Below, piece after piece: positions 30,442 through 39,691 of a DNA stretch of 64,000 nucleotides. A program made the translations under genes and the position numbers. Location of the stretch: contig NC_018940.1 in the NCBI RefSeq assembly GCF_000304475.1, positions 186,001 to 250,000 on the forward strand, in the 5' to 3' direction. Under the pieces are notes generated by a model. That model made no database searches, was not told the origin of the DNA, and saw only the letters and a program-made list of their open reading frames with translations. How positions within the stretch are numbered: the stretch's first letter is position 1; each line of letters opens with the position of its first letter. This DNA comes from Kazachstania africana CBS 2517 (Eukaryota > Ascomycota > Saccharomycetes > Saccharomycetales > Saccharomycetaceae).

Positions 30442-32220
30442 TTAACACCAGAAATAGTACATTCTCTTCCACATAGGAGAGTTCTTCAGCATTTCCTTCT
30501 TTTCTTCATCCTCTTGTTTGACTAATTCAGGATCGTAGATTCTTCTATGATAATCTAGATCGACGGATTCTAAATCTGAAAATAGAGTGAAATCTCTCTT
30601 CCAAATCATGTAACCGAAATAGAAAGCGAAAAAGATTGGGAAAGCCAAATAACTTTCGAAGAAAGTATCAGCAGACATTTCAGTGTACATTGGTGGAGCT
30701 AGAGCGACCCAGAATTGAGCTACGAAAACTAGGAGATTGAAAAAGACACCGAAATATGAACCGTATACGCCAAATGGAGATTTATATCCAACTTCATCCA
30801 AGGATTTATTTTGTAATTTCATTGCTTGCCTGAAACGAATATGAGAGATCATGATACCTGACCAAGTGAATAATTCGGCTAAACCAGCAATGGCAGCTAA
30901 CCAGTTGAAGACTTGTTCTTCCTTTGAGGAACATGCAACGAAACCAATGACACCGAAGACGGAACAGACAATTAATGCAAATAAAGGTCTACCTTCTCTA
31001 TCAACGTAATCCATGAATTTTGGGGCAAAACCTTGTTGAGCTAAAGCACACATTAATCTTGGAGCTGCATATAAGGCAGAGTTACCGACAGAAATCAAAG
31101 AGATTAAAATAACTGCATTAACAATGTGAGGGACAACCTTGACACCATGGATAGAAGCTGCTAGGACGTAAGGAGAAGCGTGAGTGACAGAACCACCTGA
31201 ACCCATTAATTCATTACTATTGCTTGGAACGTTGAAACCGACAAGGATCATTGTTAATAAGTAGATAACAACAATACGATAAATAGATTGTTTTGCAGCA
31301 GTTGGAGTGGATCTTCTAGGATTTTCTTGTTCATTAACTGATAGGGCGAATAATTCCATACCACCGTAAGAAAAATATGCTGTTACTAAGACGTAACAGA
31401 CACCTTTAAATCTGCCAGCATTGGTGTCAGATGTAAAAGCACCAGGATCATGCCAGTATTTAGCACCGATATAACCACTGTTACCTGCACCACCAACGTT
31501 GACTACGATGGAAAAGATGATAAAACCTCCTACGAATAGAATCTTACAGAGATTGAAAATGAATTCAGTTTCACCGTAAGCTTTGACACCGAAGAAATGG
31601 ATGAATAGAAGGAAGACGTAGAAGATAACGACGTAAACGTCTGCATTGATTGAATCATTCCAATATTGCACAGTCATCGCAGCAGTAATCAATTCTAGAG
31701 GTAAGACTGTCAACCATTGGATGAAGAATAGCCAAACTGTAGCAAAACCAAAAGGTTTTGAGATAAAAGTGGAGATATAAGCGTTGAAATTACCTGGTAA
31801 AGTAGGATAAACCACAGCCATTTCACCTGCAGCTTGAATCATGAAATAGGTGACAAAAGAAACCATTCCGTATGCAATGACTAATGGAGCAGGACCTGCT
31901 TTATGTAAACCTTGAGCGTTAGCGACAAGAAGACCGGTACCAATACCTGTACCTAAAGACATCATGACGACGTGTCTTGATTTCATAGTTTTCTTTAGTT
32001 GAGTGTCGGTGACAATTGTATCAGTATCTTCTTCTAAATCTGAATCTTGTTTTAAAGGTGGTTGTTCAGCTCTTTTGAAAGAGTTTACGAATCTGTGTAT
32101 CATTGTAGAATCTTGTCTTGAAGCAGGCTCGTAGGAACTCTTTGAATGTTGTGGGGTGGTCTTTGGAGATGAGCTTACCTCGGTCAAGACAAACTCATCG
32201 TTGCTTGATTTTCCTTGCAT
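30442..32220 (-). CDS. BAP2/BAP3-like: Amino acid permease, BAP2/BAP3 type
   Basis: Plasma-membrane proton symporter of the yeast amino acid transporter (YAT) family, mainly for branched-chain and other neutral amino acids. The product is 592 aa from ATG 32220; a GTG 12 codons upstream is rejected. The N-tail is hydrophilic. About 12 membrane segments start with [31 protein letters not shown], the YAT signature. The C-terminus YYFWC carries the conserved palmitoylated Cys. In S. cerevisiae BAP3 (YDR046C) follows RPC11, and BAP2/TAT1 are on the sister track; position favours BAP3. Expression is probably under the SPS (Ssy1-Ptr3-Ssy5) amino acid sensor. Confidence 0.92.
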   Translation of the reverse strand: MQGKSSNDEFVLTEVSSSPKTTPQHSKSSYEPASRQDSTMIHRFVNSFKRAEQPPLKQDSDLEEDTDTIVTDTQLKKTMKSRHVVMMSLGTGIGTGLLVANAQGLHKAGPAPLVIAYGMVSFVTYFMIQAAGEMAVVYPTLPGNFNAYISTFISKPFGFATVWLFFIQWLTVLPLELITAAMTVQYWNDSINADVYVVIFYVFLLFIHFFGVKAYGETEFIFNLCKILFVGGFIIFSIVVNVGGAGNSGYIGAKYWHDPGAFTSDTNAGRFKGVCYVLVTAYFSYGGMELFALSVNEQENPRRSTPTAAKQSIYRIVVIYLLTMILVGFNVPSNSNELMGSGGSVTHASPYVLAASIHGVKVVPHIVNAVILISLISVGNSALYAAPRLMCALAQQGFAPKFMDYVDREGRPLFALIVCSVFGVIGFVACSSKEEQVFNWLAAIAGLAELFTWSGIMISHIRFRQAMKLQNKSLDEVGYKSPFGVYGSYFGVFFNLLVFVAQFWVALAPPMYTEMSADTFFESYLAFPIFFAFYFGYMIWKRDFTLFSDLESVDLDYHRRIYDPELVKQEDEEKKEMLKNSPMWKRMYYFWC

Positions 32221-33444
32221 AGTTAAGTAGGTAGAGGGAAATGGGAATTTCTTCACTTGCAGTAGGTGAGTTGATTGATATAGTCCTCTGGTTGACTAAG
32301 GAAGGATTGTGAGGCTTCTATTGGATCAAGAGAAGGGAAAACAGATAATGGAATTCAAGCTCTCTTTTAAATGAATATATAAAATTTTTTTTCTCTGCGC
32401 TTCTAAAGATGAAGGTGGGACAACCATGGAGAGTAAATGCTAGTAGCAGTCCTTGACTCATCGAGAAAAGAAACCACTGAAAATTTTTCGTCCTCTTTTT
32501 CCGATTCTCTTTCAACCTGCCGGGGTGAGAAAAAAGACATTCCTGGTTGTCGTTCCTTTTGGGGCGGCGGGCGGATCCCCAGAAAAGTAAAACAAAGCAA
32601 AAAAGAAAGCAGGCAAAAAAAAAAAATGAGAAAATGAGAAAATGAGAAAAAGGACACCCGGTCTTTCCCACGAACCATTGAAATTGCCAAAGGCCCCCCA
32701 CCGAACTGCAAAAACAAAAAGAAGACGTTCGAATTTGTCAATCACACCTTTCTATCATCATCACCCAAACACCACCTGTTTTTCCATTTTCTTGCTCCTT
32801 CTGCTTGAGTGATCACAGGATTCTCTCTTGATAAGGATTCTCAGGGTTTCAAGAGCTTATTCTGCATGGAATTCATGGCAACAGAGGATATTCATATCAT
32901 TATTTTAAGAATTAAATGGATCTTTTACTATATATATATGGGAAATTGAAAGATAAGAGTCATAGATAACCGTATCAGCACCACGACGATATCATGTTTT
33001 TTTCCGGTCTCTGTTGGCGTGGATAGCCACAGATTCTCGATGATTGTAACTTGCACTATACTGTCAGTTCTCCGTGGAATTCGATTCCGCCTCCGGCTTC
33101 GATTGCACAATTGCTACTTTGAAACAAGCCAGGCCCCACAATAGATGCACCGCACCGACAGACGCCGTGACATGGTATTTCGTAAGTTGGGTCTTATTCT
33201 TGTAAGCCCTCATTTCTCTCTTCTCTTTGTTTGTCTCACCAATCTTAGCTAGGAAAAAAAAAGAAAAGAGCAGCACATCAACTTTTTTTTGCCTTCTCTC
33301 CCAATGAGGATCGGTCTCGCTAGGTAACAGACCATATACAGTTACGTTATGAATTATATATATATATTTATTTTCAATTTTAATTACAACTCAGTTGTAA
33401 TCATTTATGTATACAAGAAAAAGGGAAGCGTTTACTGCTACGAA
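32221..33444. promoter_or_regulatory. Divergent BAP / KTR6 upstream region and synteny junction
   Basis: No gene is seen. There is a GC-rich cluster (GGGGCGGCGGGCGGATCCCC near 32560-32580), an 8-bp repeat ATGAGAAA x3 near 32626-32649 and several T- or A-rich runs. The YDR046C-type block ends here and the YPL053C-type block begins. OAZ1 (YPL052W), the next gene in S. cerevisiae, is not found. Confidence 0.5.
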
Positions 33445-34758
33445 ATGCATCAACATAAGAGAAATGCAAAGTTCGTACTGGGGACTATAGTAGTATTAGT
33501 CTTCATATTCACCATATATAGATCTGGGAGATCTAGTACTGCTCCTATTACGGTTATGGACATGAAGTTGGAACAAGAGGCCTTTTCTACGGATGACGAA
33601 ACGTCTGAAAACCCTTCTTTGACTTCCCCCGTTTCAAGTCAAGATGCTTTAGAAGAAGAGGAGCTTCGAGTTAAACAGGAAATTATCAATGAAAGAAAAA
33701 AATCAAAATATGATAAGTTTGGATATGATACTGTTCAAGGATCCATGGTGGCTTCATTCGCTAATTTTGGTTATAGACCAAATGCTGTCCTCATACAATT
33801 CATTTCTAATGCTGATTTAAATGACGTTATCGCAAGTTTAAAATCCGTCGAAAATAAATTTAATAAATGGTACAATTATCCATGGTTATTTGTAAGTGTA
33901 ACAGGTGAAGAATTTGATGATTTAGAATTTATGGAAGAGGTTAAATCGATCACTAATGATAACATCAGTTTTGAAATTGTTAATGATGATTGGTTTTGGA
34001 GTTACCCAGATTGGATCGATATGAATAAAATTTCTGATTCTAGAGTTAAATTAAGCGAGTTCCCCAATGGTGATTCCAATTGGTTTAGACATTATTCTCG
34101 TTATTTTACAGGGTTTTTCTATCAGGAACCTTACATGAGAGGTTATGATTGGTATTGGAAAATTGAGCCAGGTATGGAATTATTATGTGATTTAGACATT
34201 GATTTATTCAGATGGATGCAAGATAATGAAGTTGCATTCAGTTTTATTGCATCTTTCAAAGAAAGTAAAGAGCTGGTAGAAAATCTTGGACAAACTGTAA
34301 AAAAATTCGTTGAAAAATTTCCAGATTATGTTGATAGTAATAATTTCATTAAATTTTTATGTAATGACAATGATTGTAATAACTTCAATCTTTGTCAATT
34401 TGATGAAAACTTTCAAATTGCTAATTTAAATTTTTTCAGATCAAAAACTTTTGAGGAATTTTTCAGATTTTTAGATGTTAATGGTGGTATCTATTATAAT
34501 AGATGGTCAACCGGTGCTATTCAAACTGTAGCTGCATCATTATTTTTACCAAAGAAACAAATAAAGTTTTTTGATTATATGGGTTACGCTGAAAAAGATT
34601 CTAAATTCTATAACTGTCCAACTGATAATGATCTTTGGAAAAATTATAATTGTGATTGTGATCCAGGACTAGATTTTACATTCCATAAGGATTCATGCAC
34701 TGCCAAATATTATGATATCATGGACATTAAAAAACCTGATAACTGGGATAAGCATTAG
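33445..34758 (+). CDS. KTR6: Golgi mannosyl(phosphate)transferase, KRE2/MNT1 family, KTR6/MNN6-like
   Basis: GT15 family type II membrane protein of the Golgi. S. cerevisiae Ktr6/Mnn6 transfers mannosylphosphate to N-glycans. The product is 437 aa from ATG 33445 (S. cerevisiae 446 aa). The first ATG of the frame, 33349, would add 32 AT-rich-encoded residues and is less likely. A short cytosolic tail is followed by a membrane anchor (about residues 9-26), a stem and a catalytic domain with YWKIEPGMELLCDLDIDLF, QIANLNFFRSKTFEEFFRFLD and YYNRWSTGAIQTVAASLFL. The family's common ERWGDAPVHS block reads NRWSTGAIQT here. The assignment to KTR6 rests on neighbours LEE1 and LGE1. Confidence 0.88.
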   Translation: MHQHKRNAKFVLGTIVVLVFIFTIYRSGRSSTAPITVMDMKLEQEAFSTDDETSENPSLTSPVSSQDALEEEELRVKQEIINERKKSKYDKFGYDTVQGSMVASFANFGYRPNAVLIQFISNADLNDVIASLKSVENKFNKWYNYPWLFVSVTGEEFDDLEFMEEVKSITNDNISFEIVNDDWFWSYPDWIDMNKISDSRVKLSEFPNGDSNWFRHYSRYFTGFFYQEPYMRGYDWYWKIEPGMELLCDLDIDLFRWMQDNEVAFSFIASFKESKELVENLGQTVKKFVEKFPDYVDSNNFIKFLCNDNDCNNFNLCQFDENFQIANLNFFRSKTFEEFFRFLDVNGGIYYNRWSTGAIQTVAASLFLPKKQIKFFDYMGYAEKDSKFYNCPTDNDLWKNYNCDCDPGLDFTFHKDSCTAKYYDIMDIKKPDNWDKH

Positions 34759-34921
34759 AAATTTTACTACCCTATTATACATATTATTCAACGTGAAAAA
34801 AACAGTCGTATAGTAATAATGATAATAATAATAATGATAATAAAATGTCTATTTAAATTGTATATTTCCATATCTGCATGAAATAAAAATAGCATAATTA
34901 ATATTGGTAAATACAAACAAT

Positions 34922-35323
34922 CTAACTATCGTGAATTTTATCGGTAGCATTCATCTCTAAATATGAAATTGCTGAAGAATTCGAATAATTTTCTAACGAT
35001 AAAATTTCGTTCTCATCATGTGAATTAACGCATTCTTCACCAAATTTACAGATTCCTAATTTGTAGTATTTACAAGGTCGTCTGAATGCTTGATGATTAT
35101 CAATTGAATGTGAAAATGGACATGATGTACCGGCTTGACAATTGCCTTGTTTATAAAATTTACAAGGAACATGAGAATAATGTTTTTTAATATTTGAAAG
35201 ACTTTCTTTTGTTACTAGTAAATGTTTCAATATTATTTCCTTCTTTTCTGGCGAAAACCTTGGATTATTTATAGTTTTTAGGACTTGTTCTTCATAATTA
35301 AACCCACAATTACTATCCATCAT
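34922..35323 (-). CDS. LEE1: CCCH zinc-finger protein, short LEE1-like
   Basis: The 133-aa protein has two C-x7-C-x5-C-x3-H zinc fingers: C54, C62, C68, H72 and C84, C92, C98, H102. Such fingers usually bind RNA. S. cerevisiae Lee1 (YPL054W) lies at this place and has two similar fingers but is 301 aa, so this copy keeps little more than the finger core. Two ATGs are adjacent at 35323 and 35320. The gene is convergent with KTR6 and divergent from LGE1. Function unknown. Confidence 0.75.
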   Translation of the reverse strand: MMDSNCGFNYEEQVLKTINNPRFSPEKKEIILKHLLVTKESLSNIKKHYSHVPCKFYKQGNCQAGTSCPFSHSIDNHQAFRRPCKYYKLGICKFGEECVNSHDENEILSLENYSNSSAISYLEMNATDKIHDS

Positions 35324-35831
35324 TCTTCTCTTTTTATTGAAAAGAACAACGGTTCTTCACTTATAGCATGTTCTATGGTGATTCACAAGTCCTGAAATTA
35401 TATCATCGGCTTGGAATACGTATACAAGTTTGTTATATATAAGATAGAGACAGGAACATTTATTACATGTAAGGGACCGGTCTATACTATTAACCCTTAG
35501 AAAAGAAAAAAGAGAGAATGGAAGAACTACTTATTTTAGTGATTATATAATCATTTGTTTATTCAAATATGGATGATGACCCTTTCCTGAAATGTAAGGT
35601 TGGTTTTACGTTGGTGTGCTCTAACGTCTAAGCCATTAGTCAAATGAAAAGGGCTCAACGCTCTTATTTACCCGAACATGTATACGTTCGTACGATATGA
35701 TTTTTTGGATTTTTCTAGCTTTTTTTTTCCTTGCACCAAGATGGGATTTCTATATCATTTCCGATTAGAACAGTGATAGTAACGGTACACAAGTAGTATA
35801 GTGAAATAATAACGAGAGTATTGAGAATAAA
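35324..35831. promoter_or_regulatory. LEE1/LGE1 divergent promoter
   Basis: A Reb1-type TTACCCG lies at 35668-35674 between the two divergent starts. No gene is recognised. Confidence 0.45.
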
Positions 35832-36437
35832 ATGAGTGAGAAAGGGTCGCATGGGGAGAGACAACCATATGGCTCTTCGTATAGCGGGAGGTATAATAAC
35901 AGTCCCAGAACGAATAGCCATTACTATTCACAAGGAAGAGGAGGGTATTACAAGAGTCATAATGGCGGATATCACAAGCAAGGAGGATATAACAATGGTG
36001 CTTCTAGATACGAACAGACAGGTGGCTCGAAATACTACAGGCCCCATTATGGCATACCAGCAGCATCGCCATCGTCAGCATCATCATCACGATATGGAAG
36101 CAATAACAGCGTAAAACATTCATATAACAAAGTCGAGAAACCATATTATCATTACCATGAAGAAACAAAGAAAGAAGAAAATTCTTCATCAGCAATGGAT
36201 CAGAGAAAATCTCCATTTGTGTATATGATGGGATTAGACAAATATGGAGCGGACATGAATGAAATTGATAAAATATTTGAAGAGGAAAATAAGATAAACA
36301 TGGAACTAGAGCATTTGAAATTTACAATCTTAACTAATGAAATAGAAGACTCCATATTGAATAGTATGGTTGAGAGAAATGTTCTGAATGTACAGCTGAC
36401 ACAAGAAAAACTAGATTCGCTACTATTAAATGAGTAA
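35832..36437 (+). CDS. LGE1: Bre1-associated protein of H2B ubiquitination, LGE1-like
   Basis: Lge1 works with Rad6 and Bre1 to monoubiquitinate histone H2B. Its disordered sticky N-terminus forms condensates and its C-terminal coiled coil binds Bre1. This 201-aa product has the same design: residues 1-115 rich in Gly, Tyr, Ser, Arg and His (repeated GGY, RYNN), and a C-terminal helical segment (about 128-200, FVYMMGLDKYGADMNEID and after). It is much shorter than S. cerevisiae Lge1 (332 aa); the disordered part is the shortened one. Position between LEE1 and SUR1 supports the call. Confidence 0.82.
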   Translation: MSEKGSHGERQPYGSSYSGRYNNSPRTNSHYYSQGRGGYYKSHNGGYHKQGGYNNGASRYEQTGGSKYYRPHYGIPAASPSSASSSRYGSNNSVKHSYNKVEKPYYHYHEETKKEENSSSAMDQRKSPFVYMMGLDKYGADMNEIDKIFEEENKINMELEHLKFTILTNEIEDSILNSMVERNVLNVQLTQEKLDSLLLNE

Positions 36438-37348
36438 TATAACAAGCATTGCTCTATAAAAAGACGAGCGACACATACTGAGATGGCTTGGCACTTTTCC
36501 CTTTTCCAGCATTAGAGTAAAATGATTGTGGGGTGATATTATAAACTATATTTTTTCTTGTAGGGGAAATTCACTAAAAAAAAGGTGTTGTGTTTTCTCT
36601 CTAGCGAGAGATAGTGGTAACACAGTATTGTCAGAAAAAACAAATGCGTGGCCCAAGACGACTCGGTGACGACTTTTTCGCACCGTACCCTCCGCCTAGC
36701 GTTCACCGGGAGAGACTCCTACAGTACCACTCCCGATCGCAGACCGGCCGGTTTTGCTTATTATCTCTCTCTCCCGGGACGCGAGAAACAGAAAGAGCAG
36801 CTTTCCCTGTGCCCAGAAAAAGAAAATTTTTCTGTTTTCCTGAGGAAAAGAAGCAGCGGCGAAGGAGAAGAAGAAGAAAAAATCTCTCCACGTTTAATTT
36901 CGCAATCCTTACGGGTTGTTTTGGGAGAAAATATCGTAGGGCTGTGTGTGTTTGCCTGAGAGTTTGCCTCTCAGAAAAGTGTATACATTTGCTCGTTGAG
37001 CCTGTCCTCTCTGCTTTTTCTTGGTGGTGTCGACCCTCGATTTGGTTACTTTTTTCTTGTTTTTCATTTTGGCTCTTCAACTTCCTCTCACTTTCGTGGC
37101 TTGGCTGTTATCTAAATAATATGACGATATATATAAATAACTATTCCCTCTAAAAGCACCAACACTCCTATATATACCTATGTCTATTTAAGTGTCTACA
37201 TTTGCAGTACAATCAAATATTTGCTTTCCAACAAACTAACTATAATATTCGCTCTCTGTCAGATTTTCATATTCCATACTAGTTGTATTTTTATTATCAT
37301 CACTATTTTGTACTATAAAATAGAACATATTTCATTTTTAAGTCGATC
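36438..37348. promoter_or_regulatory. SUR1 upstream region with GC-rich island
   Basis: From about 36640 to 36790 the DNA is clearly more GC-rich than its surroundings and contains the perfect palindrome ACCGGCCGGT (36743-36752) and several CCG/CGG triplets, the half-sites of Zn2Cys6 regulators. Overlapping open frames on both strands (for example 36614-37153) follow from base composition and show no domain. YPL056C, found here in S. cerevisiae, is not seen. Confidence 0.5.
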
Positions 37349-38458
37349 ATGAAGAAAGAATTAAAATATCTAATCTACGCAAATGTTATACTACTGCTCT
37401 CTGTCATATACTATACTTTTGATTTGTTGACTCTTATTATCGACGATACCATGGATGACGCTTTTTTACCAAGCGAATTAAATAACGTGGCGTCCAATTT
37501 TTCTACTACCTCTCCTGGCCCATCAGGTACGGATAACAGTATCAACGATACAATGATACCGAAAATTATTCATCAAACCTACAAGACAAATGATATACCT
37601 GAACATTGGAAAGAAGGTCAAAGGAAATGTATAGAATTGCATTCTGACTATGAGTATATTCTATGGACAGATGAAATGGCTCTAAATTTCATTGAAAGGG
37701 AATATCCATGGTTTCTAGACACTTTCAAGAACTATCAATATCCGATTCAAAGAGCCGATGCTATAAGGTATTTCGTTCTCTTAACTTATGGTGGTGTTTA
37801 TATTGATTTAGATGATGGATGTGAAAGAAAATTGGATCCATTATTAAAATTTCCCGCTTTCTTAAGGAAAACTTCCCCAACGGGTGTATCCAATGATGTT
37901 ATGGGTTCCATACCAAATCATCCATTCTTTGAAAAAGTTATACACTCTTTGAAACATTATGATAAGACTTGGTTTGCTCCGTATTTCACAATTATGGGTT
38001 CCACAGGTCCATTGTTTATTAGTGTTGTTTGGAAACAATATAAGAGATGGTACCATGGTAATGGAGTCAATGATACAGTAAAGATTTTACAACCAGAAGA
38101 TTATAAATTACATTCACAATCATTTTTCTCCATTTCCAAAGGTTCATCTTGGCATTTAGATGACGCAGAATTCATTAAATCATTTGGTAATCATATCCTA
38201 TCGTGTGTTGTAGCAGGTTTCATCTTTGGTTTCTTTGTTTTGTATTCAGAATATTGGTTCTACTGCTGGTTATGTTCTAAGAGCAGTAAAAATAATCTGA
38301 ATAGACTCTGGAACTTCTGGCAATTGAATAATTACAGTGAAGAATCATTGCCAGCACCTCTTTCTTTACAGCAGAAAAGATCAAGAAAAGATTCTAATGC
38401 AATTTTCATAATGAATCATCTAGATTTAGAGAAAAATGATGTTGATAACAATCGTTAA
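37349..38458 (+). CDS. SUR1: Mannosylinositol phosphorylceramide synthase catalytic subunit
   Basis: Adds mannose from GDP-mannose to inositol phosphorylceramide in the Golgi, together with the regulatory subunit Csg2. The product is 369 aa (S. cerevisiae Sur1 382 aa). It has an N-terminal signal anchor (residues 9-32), a GT32 catalytic domain with PKIIHQTYKTNDIPEHW, RADAIRYFVLLTYGGVYIDLDDGCER (DxD motif) and NHPFFE, then a C-terminal membrane segment near 288-312. The paralogue Csh1 (YBR161W) is similar. Position between LGE1 and PDR12 supports SUR1. Confidence 0.93.
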   Translation: MKKELKYLIYANVILLLSVIYYTFDLLTLIIDDTMDDAFLPSELNNVASNFSTTSPGPSGTDNSINDTMIPKIIHQTYKTNDIPEHWKEGQRKCIELHSDYEYILWTDEMALNFIEREYPWFLDTFKNYQYPIQRADAIRYFVLLTYGGVYIDLDDGCERKLDPLLKFPAFLRKTSPTGVSNDVMGSIPNHPFFEKVIHSLKHYDKTWFAPYFTIMGSTGPLFISVVWKQYKRWYHGNGVNDTVKILQPEDYKLHSQSFFSISKGSSWHLDDAEFIKSFGNHILSCVVAGFIFGFFVLYSEYWFYCWLCSKSSKNNLNRLWNFWQLNNYSEESLPAPLSLQQKRSRKDSNAIFIMNHLDLEKNDVDNNR

Positions 38459-39691
38459 AACCTACACATTATATAAAGAGAGGAAGAAATTTTTTTTTCT
38501 TTTCTTTCAAAAGTATATATCAAAAATAAAGTCTCATGCATTTACAATATAACTTTCATCACCGGAGTTCTTCTTGATTTGCTTGCTTGTGTTGACCAGC
38601 TAATGGATTTTTTTGTATAATCAAACCCAGCGGCATATACACATAGACCATGCAAATACCACCGTGAGCGGTTCCTATCAACGTTTTGCGGTTTTTTGTT
38701 TTTCATAATGTATGCCTTCGCTGAGTCTTCAATGCAATTAGTTATTCCGTTTTTCGGCCACACTGTCAATATGTTTCTTTTTCCACATCGCTCCCACTAC
38801 TACCTGCAACCTATTATGAAGCGACTTTTTGTTACCCGACTCTTGTGATGGAATTGCTGACGCAGAAAATGCTGTAAGACTCTTAATCTCGTCTTTTCGA
38901 AAATGAAAGGGACGGCGTCCGACGTCTCAGGCCGTGCGCGAAGGTTCCGAAATTAGTAGCCGACATATGTCTACCGCTCACTCAATTATTATTTTACCGC
39001 ACAAGTCTTTCCTTACACTATGCAGTTTCGGCTTGAAGAAATTTGGAAAAACAAAACAAAAAAAAAAGGTTTCTTATTCGGATTAACTTTCCTTCGCAAT
39101 TGTTCTGACAACGAACAAAACACACACACCAACAGCCGCAGCCACTTCACTCGACGCTCAAAGAAGATCTATTTTCCTATTTATCCGCAAATTGTCTGCA
39201 TCGATTTCTGAGCCGTGAGGAACCTGACCCACGAAAGCTGCCATTCGATCAAATGGCTAACCGGCAAAAAAGAAAATTTTTTTTTTCTTTTTTCTCTCCT
39301 ACTATCAGCCGGCATTTAGTAAGTAAAAGTGTCAGTTAGGAAATTTTGATACTAGTCGGTAATTAACAGTCACATATACTACTACTATTACTATACTAAG
39401 GACTAGTTGAGATATTTTTGTTTGGATATCATAATGCATAGTCGGTTACTATAATAAATCATATATAAGTGATGAATATTCCTTCGTTTTACAAAACTTG
39501 TCTTCTTTCTAAATTACTTAATACCAAATTATACAACTCATCAAATCAAATACCCATCCTCTCATAGAGAGTTTAATCATTAGAACCATTTAGAAATTAA
39601 AAATCACTTCCATATTCATACAACTTAATTTTTTCTCACACATTAGATAATAATAACTAATTTCATTTTTTTCTAAAACAATCATAAAATT
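38459..39691. promoter_or_regulatory. PDR12 upstream region
   Basis: A 1.2-kb region without a convincing gene. It has a Reb1-type TTACCCG (38832-38838) and two CCGGCA motifs 48 bp apart (39261 and 39309) separated by a poly-pyrimidine tract. S. cerevisiae PDR12 is induced by weak acids through War1 bound to CGG-N23-CCG; I found no exact element of that spacing by eye. Confidence 0.5.

Noticed and set aside
32318..32745. Overlapping minus-strand frames upstream of the permease
   Set aside because: Three frames overlap in the same pyrimidine-rich promoter, which reflects base composition rather than coding.
36614..37153. 179-codon frame before SUR1
   Set aside because: Overlaps frames on both strands in a GC-rich, Arg/Ser-rich translation; no domain and no counterpart in the syntenic block.
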